A stretch of 64,000 nt of DNA. It comes from Ditylenchus dipsaci (lineage: Eukaryota; Nematoda; Chromadorea; Rhabditida; Anguinidae). Made by a program: the position numbers and the translations under genes. The DNA lies in the NCBI GenBank assembly GCA_004194705.1, contig SADC01001112.1:744001-808000 (forward strand), in the 5' to 3' direction. Shown one piece after another: positions 13,401 through 24,100 of this stretch (the stretch's first letter is position 1; each line of letters begins with the position of its first letter). Below the pieces are notes generated by a model, which saw only the letters and a program-made list of their open reading frames with translations, had not been told where the DNA came from and ran no database searches.

Positions 13401-16400
13401 CCAATGTGGATGACACTTTTGTGTTCAACATTTTCCGACCAGAAGTTGCTCTCCTCCGGTTCTCGGTGGAAGATGGTGACTTTGTAGGGCCCAAAGCCGA
13501 CCCATTCATAGGTCAGGCTGTGTTCCCACTGGATTGCATCAGAAATGGCTTCAGGTCAATACCTTTGCTAAACCAGTTTAGCGAACCTCTGGAGCTGTCT
13601 GCCCTGATGGTTCATGTGGAGATACGGTTGGTTTTTGGGAGTTTTAGCAAATATTTACGTCATCATTGCATTTAACAATGTACTAATCACTGCTTGTACT
13701 AACACCTTTGCTACTGTTCTAAAGAACTAGAGGCTCGTCTTGGCTTTGAGGGTCTGTATCTTGGAAAAGAATCAATATTTTGCAAAACTGCTTATTGCAT
13801 TTTCTTAACTTCCACGAGCTCTCCCAACTCCGCTTATTTTTACTCAAAAATTTCGAGAACAACTTAAAATTTCATGATCTTCGGAGGTTTGAAAAACAAA
13901 GTCTCGAGGGGTTCTATTAAAACTTTTACGGTAACCTTTTTCGTCAAACTGGTAGTATCCTGGTGTTGATATCCAAGTTGAATTACCGAAGTACTCAGGT
14001 GGATATCCAGGTAGACTGTCTAGATATCAGGTCAAGAACTTGGATGTTAGGTCTTAAAACTAAGTAAACTAGAAAGTGTACTGACGCACCAAATGAGCTG
14101 CGGCATTGCTGTGGGGCTATTCTATTAGCGGCTACTAACCAGCAAGTTTAGTGCACTTTCTTCGACCACCCAGTCCATTGTTCCAAGACACCGAAGCCCT
14201 AGTTCAGTACTATGTTCTAGCCCTAACATGATGATTTTTGAATCTGCAGCTGCCTTCAGCGGTTTCACTCCTTCCAAGTAAGCAATATCGTGTGGTGCTC
14301 TGTTTTTTGCGTTCTTTAATAAAATTCACTTACTAACATTTTAAATTATTTTAATTTATTGTAAAAATTTACTTGCAACAGTCAAGTTCCAATAAGACGT
14401 CACACCTTCAACTTACACCGACAGCTGGGTCCGACACTTTTGTACCTACATTTTCAAGTCTTTTGCTAAACCAATCTGCCAGTATAGTCCGAAAAATCTT
14501 AAAGATTCCGACTTTACCAGTTCTTTTCGAAAACGACAACAGTCATCTGAATGAAACCTTAAGTTTCTGGTATATCGTTCTTTTTTTTTGAAAAAATAGG
14601 CAAGGCTATAATTAATTAGAAAAAATGCCAACTGAAATTAATTATAAAAATACCATTGTGAATTTTGTATTGGGTAAGTCCATAAGTTTGCGGGGCACTC
14701 TTCTTGTTGAGAAGCCGCCCCCCCCCCCCCCAATCATCAAAATTTTTTTGCCTTGGCCCTCCTTGTTGTTTTTGTAAAAATTCAGGCTTAGGTCCAGGCA
14801 AGGGTTCGCCAGCGTATGTTCAGACTGACTTAAACACGCTAAAAACTTGTGCTTGGGCCTTTCCTAACATACGCCGGTCAACTTTTGCTAATCCTAATCG
14901 TGAAAAATGAATAAAATTTTGCAAAAACAACAGGGGACGAATTTTTTTGATGTTTGGGGGTCTCAACAATACAGTGCCGTTTGCGGTTTGTTATAGACAA
15001 CGCAAAAAATTTCCGCATGGGTTTCACAAGTTTAATTAATCAATTAATTTAACTAATAAAAGATATTAAAATTAACAGATCGGTTTCAAAATCGAAATTC
15101 AGTCAGTGAAATCGGAACAAAAATTTTTGATAGATTTAGAAACTAAAACTAAAAAATGAAAATTGAAATTTTGAAACCGATCAAAATTTTTTTGTTGTGA
15201 TTTCATGAATAAAATTTTATTTACGAAATCCATCTGCCAATATTTGATGGCTTTTACTAGTGAAAATTTATGAAACCCATGCAGGGTTTTTGTGCGCTGT
15301 GTATAACCAACTGCGAACTTAAAGACCAACCCAATACCAGACCGAAAAAATACAATATCGCAAAATTGGAGTCAAAAAAATATCCAACCCAGCTGAGAGG
15401 GTCACAAATAACTCGCTTTTTTGTATGCAGAATTATAACTGCAAATGACTACTTTCCCGAAAAACATTATAATTTCAGTTCCATGAGTGACATGCCCATC
15501 CGCGACCCGCACATCCACCTACAAGCCGGTCGACTACAGTCCTCTGGCAGTAGCAATGGAGGAGAGCAGAATTCCTCAAGTGATGGTCAAAGCAAAGGTG
15601 CACCCAGAGGAGTATGAGCATTCTGTCGACCAACACCAACCTAAGCAACATGACAGACAGTTTGTCTCTAGGTGCCATAAGACTCAATAGCTCTGTAGAT
15701 GTAAGTGGGAGCATGACAACTATAGCTGCAGGCAGTAACTCCCCCTCCATGTCTTCCAACAGCAGACAAATGAGCCAGCAGTCTAGATCCACCAGTTTGG
15801 ACTCTAATGAGTAAGTCTTTTTTCTGTGTTTCTCGAAAGGGCACCTTAAAAAGAGCACTTCTGAGCCACGTGACCACATTGTGATCATCATTAATAAAGT
15901 TTACCTTCGAGGTAATGATGGGTTACAAATTCAGACATTTTGGTTATATTTTTAATTTTTATTTTTTTAGACGGGTTGCAATAAAATCGTATGAACCCAT
16001 ATTGTAACCCATCGAAAAATAAACGAAAAACTTAATGAAACTGTCTAAATTTATAACCCATTATTGATTTGCATCTGAATTTGTTAATATATGATTTTGT
16101 TTTGTTGTGTTTTCCGTATATTTCACAACTAAATACATCATGAAAACCTCTTAAAACACGCTAATCAATTGGTGTCAGATTGATAGTACTTTTCCTCAGC
16201 CTTCAAAATATAAAAGGTGAGATTATGGTCTTCCTAGGTTATAGTCAACCGACGCCCACAAATTTGACATGACCACATTGTGGTCAACCTATCCTTTCTA
16301 GGGTTAACCTGACTTGACACCAATGATTTTCTTGGGTTTTGCAGCCCCAACTCTAAAATACACGTTGAAATGTAAGTATAATTGGAAGGTGTTCATACCC

Positions 16401-16543
16401 TTTTTCGTACTTTTCGACATCTTTACCTTGCCTTCTATTCTATGCACACTTAAACGTGTCTAAATTTTAGAAGCCTGACGATTCCCCAGAAGAAACCTAG
16501 CAGCAATACTTTAAGAAAGATCTTCAGATTCGGAAAAAATTGA
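637..16543 (+). CDS. PLCG: Phospholipase C gamma (multi-exon gene)
   Basis: The enzyme hydrolyses phosphatidylinositol 4,5-bisphosphate to IP3 and diacylglycerol at the plasma membrane downstream of tyrosine kinases. Domain order read from spliced exons is PH, EF-hand, X box, split PH first half, SH2, SH2, SH3, split PH second half, Y box, C2, Ser-rich tail; this order is unique to PLC-gamma. Exons I can place include 957-1284, 1332-1473, 2116-2265, 2318-2425, 2780-2895, 3115-3200, 3244-3382, 3653-3876, 3945-4018, 4245-4370, 4422-4508, 4557-4657, 4715-4915, 5236-5358, 5419-5656, 5711-5851, 6033-6119, 6238-6450, 6503-6585, 12476-12554, 12609-12671, 12714-13116, 13384-13626, 14250-14277, 15479-15810, 16345-16371 and a last exon ending with TGA at 16541-16543. 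Intron phases agree at nearly all joins. One exon for the first EF-hand, one after C2 and the true start are not located. Three apparent one-base deletions interrupt the frame. Confidence 0.95.
2116..2425 (+). CDS. PLCG: PLC-gamma exons: EF-hand region
   Basis: Two exons (2116-2265 and 2318-2425) are separated by a 52-bp intron. The first encodes a helical segment ending in FINNYQG, matching the EF-hand segment ahead of the X box (vertebrate FLLDYQGE). The second encodes the helix that ends in TSEE and joins in phase 0 to the X-box exon starting FVDYLFS. The preceding EF-hand 1 exon should lie in 1474-2115; a possible piece around 1660-1700 (MTIKKLLL) is weak. Confidence 0.75.
2780..3876 (+). 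CDS. PLCG: PLC-gamma exons: catalytic X box
   Basis: Four exons encode the N-terminal half of the TIM-barrel catalytic core. The catalytic histidine sits in SSHNTYLTGDQ, split across the 2895/3115 junction. The metal-binding Glu and Asp are in CIELDCWDG across the 3200/3244 junction. The second catalytic His is in [11 protein letters not shown], and SIED supplies a further acidic residue. The exon 3653-3876 ends with [18 protein letters not shown], closely like vertebrate PLC-gamma. All active-site residues appear present, so catalysis is expected. The linker is a few residues longer than in vertebrates ([10 protein letters not shown]). Confidence 0.93.
3945..5656 (+). CDS. PLCG: PLC-gamma exons: first half of split PH and tandem SH2 domains
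   Basis: Exons 3945-4018 and 4245-4370 encode the first half of the split PH domain (KKGVLYLRD, then [16 protein letters not shown]). Exons 4422-4915 encode the N-terminal SH2 with the phosphotyrosine-binding FLVRES motif. Exons 5236-5358 and 5419-5656 encode the C-terminal SH2 with FLIRYSS. After it comes GPGCYMEL, which aligns with the vertebrate activation tyrosine segment NPGFYVEA (Tyr783 in human PLC-gamma-1), so the phosphorylation switch seems conserved. These modules autoinhibit the enzyme and dock it to receptor tyrosine kinases. Confidence 0.92.
5711..6585 (+). CDS. PLCG: PLC-gamma exons: SH3 domain and second half of split PH
   Basis: Exon 5711-5851 and the start of 6033-6119 encode the SH3 domain ([10 protein letters not shown] ... 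[14 protein letters not shown], then ADHVQEI), with the binding-groove Trp and Pro in their expected places. Exons 6033-6119, 6238-6450 and 6503-6585 encode the second half of the split PH domain (for example [18 protein letters not shown]) and the linker leading to the Y box. The last exon ends in phase 2 and joins to 12476 to give the conserved SFSESK linker. Confidence 0.92.
6915..7142. mobile_element. ACCGTATT-family MITE, copy 1
   Basis: Inverted ends CCGTATTTCCTCTAATA and, on the other side, CAGTATTTCCTGTAATA are flanked by TA on both sides (6913-6914 and 7143-7144). A TA duplication is typical of Tc1/mariner-like elements. The interior carries a segment (GAGCTCGTGAGAGTTGAG followed by AAAATGC) that recurs in the other copies at about 13735, 19944, 24427, 33720 and 58709. 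There is no coding sequence, so it is non-autonomous. Confidence 0.75.
7317..8057. mobile_element. Tandem-motif inverted-arm element, CCACACC family
   Basis: The left arm (7317-7440) holds repeated ATTCCCACACCTTTTT units. The right arm (7945-8057) is its inverted copy, AAAAAGGTGTGGGAAT. Both arms also share the segment containing AGTATGTTTAGCGC. The interior has no open frame of note. I could not find a clean target duplication. The architecture matches the other tandem-arm elements of this window. Confidence 0.7.
8108..10130 (-). pseudogene. Decayed hAT transposase (ZBED/hATC type), copy 1
   Basis: Minus-strand fragments align through their length with the hAT at 56385-58487. In transcript order they are [11 protein letters not shown] at ~10100, [15 protein letters not shown] at ~10030, [16 protein letters not shown] at ~9810, [14 protein letters not shown] at ~9570, [16 protein letters not shown] at ~9300, [14 protein letters not shown] at ~8920, and the C-terminal dimerisation block with [15 protein letters not shown] at ~8480. 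An in-frame TAA at about 9745 in a stretch that is intact in the other copy, and the missing N-terminal BED finger, show that it is broken. The plus-strand left end begins TAGAGACCGTG and carries repeated CGATATAACGATA units. The matching right end was not found. Confidence 0.85.
10123..10670 (+). other. Unassigned open frame, possibly the damaged 5' part of the hAT
   Basis: The plus strand stays open for more than 180 codons of a Ser/Val/Pro-rich product with no domain that I recognise. The minus strand also contains a 91-codon frame (10194-10469) rich in Glu/Arg/Thr. It lies between the hAT remnant and an insertion at 10679, inside the PLC-gamma intron. PLC-gamma splices straight across it, so it is not a PLC exon. 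A lineage-specific N-terminal region of the hAT protein on the minus strand is the simplest idea, but no residue match supports it. Confidence 0.3.
10679..11637. mobile_element. 959-bp element with TACTATGATATACCC tandem arms and 8-bp duplication
   Basis: The ends are GACGCTACTATGATATACCC and the inverted GGCGCTACTATGATATACCC. Each arm holds three copies of CTACTATGATATACCCCCC or a close variant. The direct repeat AGAAAACC at 10671-10678 and 11638-11645 is an exact 8-bp target duplication, which points to the hAT class. The centre (10984-11105) is a strong palindrome of the CATCTCAACTCCAAGC type shared with five other sites. No transposase is encoded. Confidence 0.85.
11699..11881. mobile_element. 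Pogo/Tc1-like MITE
   Basis: The left end is TA followed by CAGTCAACCCCCCGCTATAG. The right end (near 11881) is a degenerate inverted version, followed by TA. The CAGT start, the TA target and the TATAG/TATAAC core recur at 21766, 41129 and 55708. It is non-coding. Confidence 0.5.
12098..12205. repeat. Half copy of the shared CATCTCAACTCC module
   Basis: It contains CTCTGGTATGCATACG, CAGAGTCACTTTCGAGTG, CTAAGGTATGTGGGTGTG and CATCTCAACTCCAAGCCCC in this order, the same order as at 23000, 33290, 39100 and 62500. Only one side of the palindrome is present here. Confidence 0.6.
12476..13626 (+). CDS. PLCG: PLC-gamma exons: catalytic Y box and C2 domain
   Basis: Exon 12476-12554 encodes [12 protein letters not shown] and 12609-12671 encodes [13 protein letters not shown], the conserved strands and helices of the Y half-barrel. 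Exon 12714-13116 finishes the barrel ([19 protein letters not shown]) and enters the C2 domain ([16 protein letters not shown]). Exon 13384-13626 completes C2. The frame reads NGLNPMW up to 13409 and then [12 protein letters not shown] one base out of register, so one base is missing at 13409/13410; both halves are conserved in PLC. A Ser-rich insertion ([19 protein letters not shown]) between the Y box and C2 is longer than in vertebrates. Confidence 0.93.
13151..13330. mobile_element. Foldback MITE in a PLC-gamma intron
   Basis: Inverted arms starting TTGTCCCCCGCCAATTCAAA and ending with its reverse complement enclose a core carrying TGATCATTGAACTTCTGTA and AAAAATCCGTACAGAAG. A second copy of the same hairpin is at 30104-30313. 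It occupies most of the 267-bp intron 13117-13383. Confidence 0.7.
13735..13935. repeat. Degenerate ACCGTATT-family MITE
   Basis: The interior segment with GCATTTTCTTAACTTCCACG and GAGCTCTCCCAACTCCGC matches the reverse strand of the MITEs at 6915 and 24427. The right end TTCTATTAAAACTTTTACGG is a worn terminal repeat. The left end is not clear. Confidence 0.5.
14250..16543 (+). CDS. PLCG: PLC-gamma exons: C-terminal tail
   Basis: Exon 14250-14277 encodes AFSGFTPS, like vertebrate LSPFSGTSL after C2. Exon 15479-15810 encodes a Ser/Asn/Gln-rich disordered tail. Exon 16345-16371 encodes PNSKIHVE. The last exon encodes [20 protein letters not shown] and ends with TGA at 16541-16543. Phases agree from 14277 through to the stop codon, which supports the chain. 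In exon 15479-15810 the frame shifts by one base near 15610. The basic end may contact membrane or partners; that is inference. The join from 13626 to 14250 does not fit in phase, so one small exon is missing. Confidence 0.7.
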
Positions 16544-19149
16544 TAAATGCTGAATTGTAATTTATATAGCTAACTTTCATTTTCACTTTGACCAGCCAAA
16601 TTAGATTTCGAAAAAACCTTGTACCATTTTGCTTATCAACTTTTTAAAAAATACATCGCAGTAGATTTTGGGTGACCTTTCGCTCTTTTTATTTGATCTG
16701 AGATTCAAAGTGCAAAAATGTGGACCTGAATTTTTTAGTAACAATTTGGAAGACAATATTTATTCACTTAATTCCCATAAAATGCCGGCTACCTGGAATT
16801 GAGACTCACAAAAACATTTCAAATAGTATTAAAACATCTGATGGTTTGGATATGGACTTTCTCTTGTGTAAGAAAATTTATTTTTCGGTGCGAATTGTTT
16901 CGGTGCGAAAATGATTTTATTTGGTGGAAATCAGATGCAGAAAGATCCGATTTGCACCAAAAAAAGATCCCATTTGCAGCAAAACTTTTTTGGATCAAAA
17001 AAGAGCCGATTTGCACGATAAATAAATCTTTTTGCATCAGAGAAATGCATATCCGATGGTTTTATGAAAGCTCACTAGCAAAAGGGATTATAGTGCTTAT
17101 TTGTGAAATGTCTATATATTTCCTGTGAAATTCTCTTTTTTCCTTTGCCAAACACTTATCAACTGTTAATTATTGCTCACTTATTATGTTTTGTGATTCC
17201 TTGTTCTCGTAATTTGTGCCAAAAACATTACGGACGATTATCAACTCCTGACATGTTAAGACCTAACACTAAAAAAATGAACAATTTTTTATAAAAAGTT
17301 TTTGGAAAGCCATTCCTGCTACCAAAATGTATGTATTTTTGACCTACAGGGCATGCCCAGAAACCCTGCTTTTTGAGGGTGCTTTTAGGCCAGTTTTTAT
17401 TGACATTTTTTTGTGTGCGATATTTTATTTTGTAGCACTGACATTTTTCAAGCAAATGATGTATTAGATTTTATAAGTGAAGGACATAGTGGATAAATCG
17501 AAAGAGCAAAGAATTTCGGCAGGATTTGAAATCCTCGAATTTTCAGTTTTCTTGAAGTAGTTTGAGTGCTGTAATAACATCCTAGTGCAGATTAAGAGCA
17601 AAATACCTCAATTTGGGTTTATTGGGTGGATACCCTGTACTTTTTTAATTTGAGGCTCATGTTGAAAAGGCATAAATATATCGGGAAAATAGTAGTTTAA
17701 AATGGACATGCCTAGCTCTCTAAATTTTCTAAGTTGACATTCACTGTTTTGGATTTAGCAAAATGTTTTAAGATCAATGGTGACCTTTTGAACCTTTTTG
17801 TCTAAAAATAGACGATTTTATATTAAAAAGTTTCAAAGTTAGGTTATGAAGTGTAAAGAGTTGACCACCGTAACGAAATTTGTGGTGCTTGATTTCAATG
17901 CATATCATCATTTCTTATTAGTGCTCATATCTGTTGATGTTGTAAAATTAAGATAGTGTTTTACGAAACGTATCAAATAATACGTCTACTAAACAGCCCC
18001 TTCCGCCTAAAACATGGTATGGTAAAAGTAAACTAATTAAGGTATTATTTGGTAAATGGTCCAGTATTTTCATGTTTAAAAAGCTCTGCTAGCAAATATT
18101 TTAGGTTCTCGAAAAAGCATCTAAAGTTTTACCTTTCTTACGTCAGGTAAGTTGTCTACCACAGGTTTGATTGATATGAGTGAACATTCTTAAGGGCGAA
18201 GTCTATTTTTGTTACAGAGGTTACAGATTTATACATATTTCGGTGCCTAGTAGTTTGACCAAAAAGCATGTTTTTTTAATTTTCGTCTTTTTGCGTTTTA
18301 TTTTTCGGCTTTTTCAGCACTTAAGACCATAATTTTCTTAAAGTGTGCTGGCTTACCCTGCACTCAAAATTATAAGTTACAAAAACATTGGAAAAATTGA
18401 TCAGAAATTTTGATTCAAAATTCCCAAAAACAAGGCGCGAATTTGGTGAAATGCACCTAGGCCATATATTTATTGTTTAAAGTGCTACATTTTTTTTACG
18501 ATGGGGTGCAAGTTGGATAATTTTTATTGTAAATATTTTTTTTATTCTTCTCCCCATGTGATATATTGTGTTTCGGAATGTCTCGAAAGCTTACAAAATG
18601 TACTCAACGAAAATAAGAAAAGTGACCATAAAATTGAAGAAGCCAAGAATCTTCCGAAGAGCATTCTGCAATCAATAGTTGAAAGTCGAGAATTGGATTA
18701 ATTCTAAAAAGGGAATACATGTTTCTCATTTTGGGGAGAAGATTTATTTCAAAATACAAAATATCTAACTTCCAAATGTCAGATACAATGAAATTAATAG
18801 AAAGCAAATAAATCAGCGTGAGTTTCATTCTTTACAAATATTAATTTTTGTTCCGAAATGTGAAACTTTTCAAGAATATAAATTTAATTTTATCTAACTT
18901 TTGGAAGTAAGATAAAAAAAATTTATTTGCGCACCCCGTTTACAACTTTTGGTAGAAAAGAATAAGAAAATGCAAGTTTATTTTGTCGAAATTGCTTCTT
19001 GAACAAACTAGCAAAACTTTGTTTATAATACACTCATACACAAGAATATGTACAGACAACACATATATAGCTTTACTTTTTTGCACATCGTAACTGCACG
19101 TCTGTCAATTACGCGAAAAAAATGCCATGTTAAGTTTTTTTTTTGAATT

Positions 19150-19660
19150 ATCAGCAATCTCTATATAGTATTTGGCATGTGTGCGTGGGTGTTGGGATCG
19201 CCACATTTGTGTTTAGGCCCATTTTCCTGCCAGGTTTTTCAAGCTTATGTCGGATATCTCACAGAAACCCTCAAGTAAGACATCTTAGCTTTCTTTTAAG
19301 CATAAAGACTAAAACTCAAGGTTGCTCCTGAATTTTTTTTGTTGCCCTCCAAACTGGAGATGGTTGACTTTGGGTTGGATTTTGGTGAATCTTTTTGTTC
19401 ATACCCAATTTTCTGCCAATTTCCGCAAACTCATATCACCTATCTTTCCGGAACCCTAAACTACAACATCTTAGCTCTCTTTCGAGCACAAATACTTATA
19501 TTAGAACTTGCTTCAAAAATCACTTTCTTGGCCTCCAAATTCGAGAAGGTGGATTTCAGCCCGGATTTTCGGTGGATTTTTGGGTTAAAACCCAATTATC
19601 TCACAATTTTTGCAAACTCATGTAAGCTATATTTCTGGAATCCAGAAGGGGAGTACCGAT
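19150..19660. repeat. ~187-bp satellite, about three units
   Basis: The phrase around TATGTCGGATATCTCAC recurs at about 19248, 19433 and 19621 in diverged form, a period of 185-188 bp. Each unit also carries ACATCTTAGCTTTCTTTTAAG or a variant and GCCCTCCAAACTGGAGATGG or a variant. A second array of the same monomer lies at 27130-27640. No protein is conserved across the units. Confidence 0.75.
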
Positions 19661-19943
19661 GAGGAGGGCAGGAGAAGGGTACTCAGGTGTGGGGTGGAGG
19701 GTTAGCGATGGATTGATATTTATGTAATTTGTAAAATACAACAGTGGCGCCGATAGGCTCCTGTTGCCCCTAGTAAGGAATTAGTTTTGTTACTTCTGCT
19801 TTTTGGTGCTCATTTAAAATTTTTTGAAAAAAGACCAAAAAATTGACAAAGATTAACCTTAAGATTTTCAGCCTTTTAGAAGTTTTAAAAATAAGCACAA
19901 ACGCGCGCTTATTTTTCATCTTCTGCAAGGGTAGGCCAGCTTA

Positions 19944-20423
19944 CCGTTATTTCTCTAATACCGTATTCACTCTATTTATCGCCCACCCTCTAATAAACGC
20001 CCACCCTTGAGGACCTATATCTCAGTTTAAAAAAATATTTTGCAAATCTGTTTTTTGCGTTTTCTTAGTTACCATGAGTCTATCTGATTCCACTATATAA
20101 ATTTTGGTTGAGCACCCAAAAATCTCAAAATCGAAATATTTTTTTCTATTTTTAAGGGTTGAAAAATAAAGGCCCCTGGGCGATTAAAAGAGTGAATACG
20201 GTATACCGACCGATCGGTTTATTCTCCAACCTTTCCGAAATCGGGGAAATTTCTGATCGATCTCAAAATCCAAAATCGAAAAAAACGGAATCGGTAGAGC
20301 TCGCGGTAGCTAAGAAAACACAAAAAACAGATTTGAAAAATATTCACTCTGTCTTGAGATATAGACCCTTAAAGTCAGGGGATCGCTTTATTAGAGAGGG
20401 TCGGTATATTAGAGAAAATACGG
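19944..20423. mobile_element. Two nested ACCGTATT-family MITEs
   Basis: The outer element runs from CCGTTATTTCTCTAATA at 19944 to TATTAGAGAAAATACGG ending at 20423, followed by TA. An inner copy (19961-20201) starts CCGTATTCACTCTATTTATC and ends GATTAAAAGAGTGAATACGG. It is flanked by TA and sits directly in the left terminal repeat of the outer one. Confidence 0.7.
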
Positions 20424-21111
20424 TATGTAAGAATCGACTCATGTTTCTCGAAATGACAAGAGTGAAAAACATTTGTGATTCCGTCCTACCAAACGCTAAC
20501 CTCCTCTTGCCTGAGCCTAAACATAATAAATAACCAAAAAATGACTTTAAAACACCCTAAAAAGACCATCTCCATGTGCAGGGCGAGTCGTAAAAACTTT
20601 GCCATTTTTAAAATTCTTATTTCTTACTTTTTGTGTCGTTTAATTCAAATTTGATTTTACAGATGGTCGGATCGATAATATTCTCCTTTTTTTAATAATT
20701 TATAGGGGGGGGGGGCAAACAGCCTAAGTACTGAAGTTTTTAAAAAGAGAGTATTTTCTTTTTCTTTTGACTTTTCTTTTTCAGATAGAAATTCTATCAC
20801 CGTTATTTTTCTAAAAACCACCATTTGAAAAAGAAATTTGGACTTAGTTCTTGCATAACATTCTCAACACTCTCAACTAGCCACATAAATTGTAGTCGAA
20901 AAATAAACTACAATCTAGGCGGCGAGTTGTTTGAGATGCGTGCTCAGAAAACATGTAAAAACATGGTCGACATTTAGAGCATTAAACCCTCCAAAGACAT
21001 CCAGCTGTAAACAAATTTAGCACAAAATATAAATGAAGTAGTAGTAGAAGTAAATACATTGTATTTGCAAGGCAGTGGATTGGTTAGTAATAAACGCAAA
21101 GTACATCATGT

Positions 21112-24100
21112 TTACAGCCAGAAAGAGACCGAACACTCGCCCATACCAGCCACCAGGTCATTGTCCAGTAAGTCCATCTGAATATGTAAAGTGTATTGTT
21201 AGCAAACCATGCTAATTTTGGCTTAATAAACCTGAGTGACAGCAGCTTCTACGCTAGTTCTCCTCAATAATCTAGGCTCAATCCCGGCAGTATATACTGT
21301 GAGGTCGTAGTCATAGGCACAAATAGTAGCTCCTCTAGACACTCTGGTGTATACATGTCCGTTGTGCCTCAATTGGTCCTTGATTGGCAGTTGCAGTTCC
21401 TGCAAATCAGTACTCGAATTATGCAGAAAAGAAAAAAGAGTAGGAAGTACTACATTTTCCACTTTTAAGGTGTTTGGATCAAGGAAGCGGAGCAAACCGT
21501 CCTTCAAACTAACCCCCAAATATCCACAAGCAGCATCCACATGACTGATCCCTCGCTCAGAACACATGCTTTTGACCGGCTAAACTTAGTTAATTGACGG
21601 AGAATGAGATTCGGCAAACATCTTCTCTTGTTTTCGACCAGATATCCAGTTGGCAGTTCCCAGGTGACTGGGCAATGGTATTTAAGTGGTAGTGCCAGGT
21701 ATCCAGTAAATGGCACCTAGCTATCCAGGTGGGACTACTTGACTAATGGTACCTAGTTTGTGCTAAAGTCGAACCTAGATACAACACCACCCCGATATAA
21801 CACCACCCGAAAATGGACCGATTTGGTCATCTTTGACTAAAACTAAGTCAAGTGATACAATACCACCCTAGGGTTCCTTGGGGTGGTGTTGTATCCAGGT
21901 TTTACTGTACTTTGGTGGTTTTGAAAACAGGCTGGGCATGTGAGGGTCAGACTTTAGGAAGGGTACACAAACAGACAAGAAACAAGTCAGTATTTTTTAA
22001 ATTTTTGCGAAAATTTCGGAAAAAATAGTTGTTTATTATTCTTTGTGTTTTGTGAAGTGAAACACACTTCTTTGAAAAGTGGCCAACCTTGAACATTCGC
22101 TTGTCCACAGAGATGAGTTTGTTGTCTTCGCCTACCGAGAAGATGTAGTTGGATTGCTCCTTCAATTATTTGGGATTGAACCTTTGAACGAAAGTTAATT
22201 TAGAATACCTCGGTAGCCATGTTTATAACTGCTCTGCAACAAATATTTCAACCAATAATTGATTTATATAAGATTTTAACTACTTATTTAAGAAATAGAA
22301 TTTGAAATTAAAAATTAAAATTTGAGCCCGACCCGCGAATGTCTGGCTGAATCAGAAACCGGCTTGTCGCCATCTAAAAAGCCCACCTATTTCCGTGACA
22401 GTTAAGTGTCTTGACAGGAGATATGCCTGCTCGAGTATCACACAATATAGGACCTCTTTTGAAGGTGGACAAGTAGATTTGGTGGTCACCCTCATTTATG
22501 CTTGACAACACTGCACACCCAAAGGAAGCTTGTCGGCCTAGCTACAAATGCATAATTTAGACCACAATAGTTCGTACACTTTCATATATTGATTCTGAGA
22601 ACATAATCAAAATTTAAGAAGCTACGCTGGATTACTTAAAACTCAAAAAGGTTTTATTCCGACTTTCTAATTTTTGACCCTAGTAGCGAATGCCCCCCCC
22701 CATAAATTTTTTGGCACTTCTTTAGATCCCCCCCATACTTGGATTTTTTGAAAAGTGACCCAAAATCACCCCCAGAACTCTTTTTTTCTGCACAACAAGA
22801 TATGAGAAGCATTTCTTAACACTTTATGAATTAGAAAAATTAAATTTTGTCAAAAAAATTGCCACCCACTCCTTGGGGATAGATGGTCTTTTTCGGGTAT
22901 TTTTGACCAAATTTTAACCTTTTTTAAGCAAAATCTAGGTAAAAATGCTAGATTTCGAACAGGTTTTTACTTTCTGGGGCCTACCGCATGAATAAACTCT
23001 GGTATGCATCCAGAGGTTTTATGCATCCAGAGTCATTTTCGAGTGATTTGTATCTCAGGTATGTGTGTGTGCGCATCTCTCAACCCCAAGCAGCCAAGCC
23101 CCCTGCGCCCCCTTCGAAGCGTTACTTTACACATAATTCCGAGCAAGACTCTTGATCGAAAATGCATTCAGAGAGTCTTTTTGCCCAGCTCCAGCAAGAA
23201 AAATGTGATAAATCACCCGAAAATGACCCTAAAATACCCGAAAAAGGCCATCTACCCCAAGGAGCGGGTGGCAAAATTTTTTGACAGAATTTAATTTTTC
23301 TAATTCAGAAAGTGTTAAGAAATGCTCCTAGTATCTTGTTGTGCAGAAAAAAAGAGTTTTGGGGGTGATTTTGGGTCACTTTTCAAAAAATCCAAGTATG
23401 GGGGGGGAACTAAAGAATTACCAATTTTTTCTTTGAAAACTTAAGTAAAGAGCCCCAAATATTGCTCCCAGACCACAGAAAAAGTACGTAAGAATTTATT
23501 AGTCACAACTTCCGTACGCTGGCCTACCCCCGAGCGTAAGGACTAAGCCTAAACTTGTTCGTTGAAAGGGTAGTTACAGCGATCTTGGGAGGGTCAGGTT
23601 TTGGGGGAGGGGATATTCTATACTAGCGCCAAATTTCTATTTGTAAATTTAGAGTCAAAACTCATTGTAAGCAGTTTAAAGCGGACGAAGCAAAAATTCT
23701 AGGTGTAAATTTTGTTTGCGAAAATGCGAGAAACTAACCTCAAAGTTGCTTTCAGTGATCAACCACTCCTTGATAGTACCGTCCCAGGAAGAGGAATATA
23801 TCTTCTTATCATTTACAGGGTTTAGAGACCAAATCCAGCCCTGAAACATAACAGAGTTTGTAAAAATCTGCTACACTTAGCTATATCTTACACTATGAGC
23901 ATCAGCTATTTGGGCAGATATCCATTGCTTTTTGTCCTCTTCCTGAATTAAATTATCTTAAAAATGTTCCAACTTAAAAATGCCATTATCCCTATCTCTA
24001 GTAACCCGCCAATTCCAAAACTGACAAAATGTATTTATTTTAAAATAAATCAAAAACCAACAAAAATTCCAAGAAAAGAAAGAAGAAGAAAAAATTGCAG

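Larger units (their letters stand above)
16544..21111. other. Intergenic region between convergent genes
   Basis: This stretch separates the 3' end of PLC-gamma from the 3' end of the minus-strand F-box/WD gene. It holds a satellite (19150-19660) and nested MITEs (19944-20423). I see no exon-like conserved protein in 16544-19140, which is AT-rich with short spurious frames, nor in 20424-21111. Confidence 0.6.

Noticed and set aside
19150..19660. Small coding gene in open frames over the satellite
   Set aside because: The frames shift between units and are not shared with the second array.
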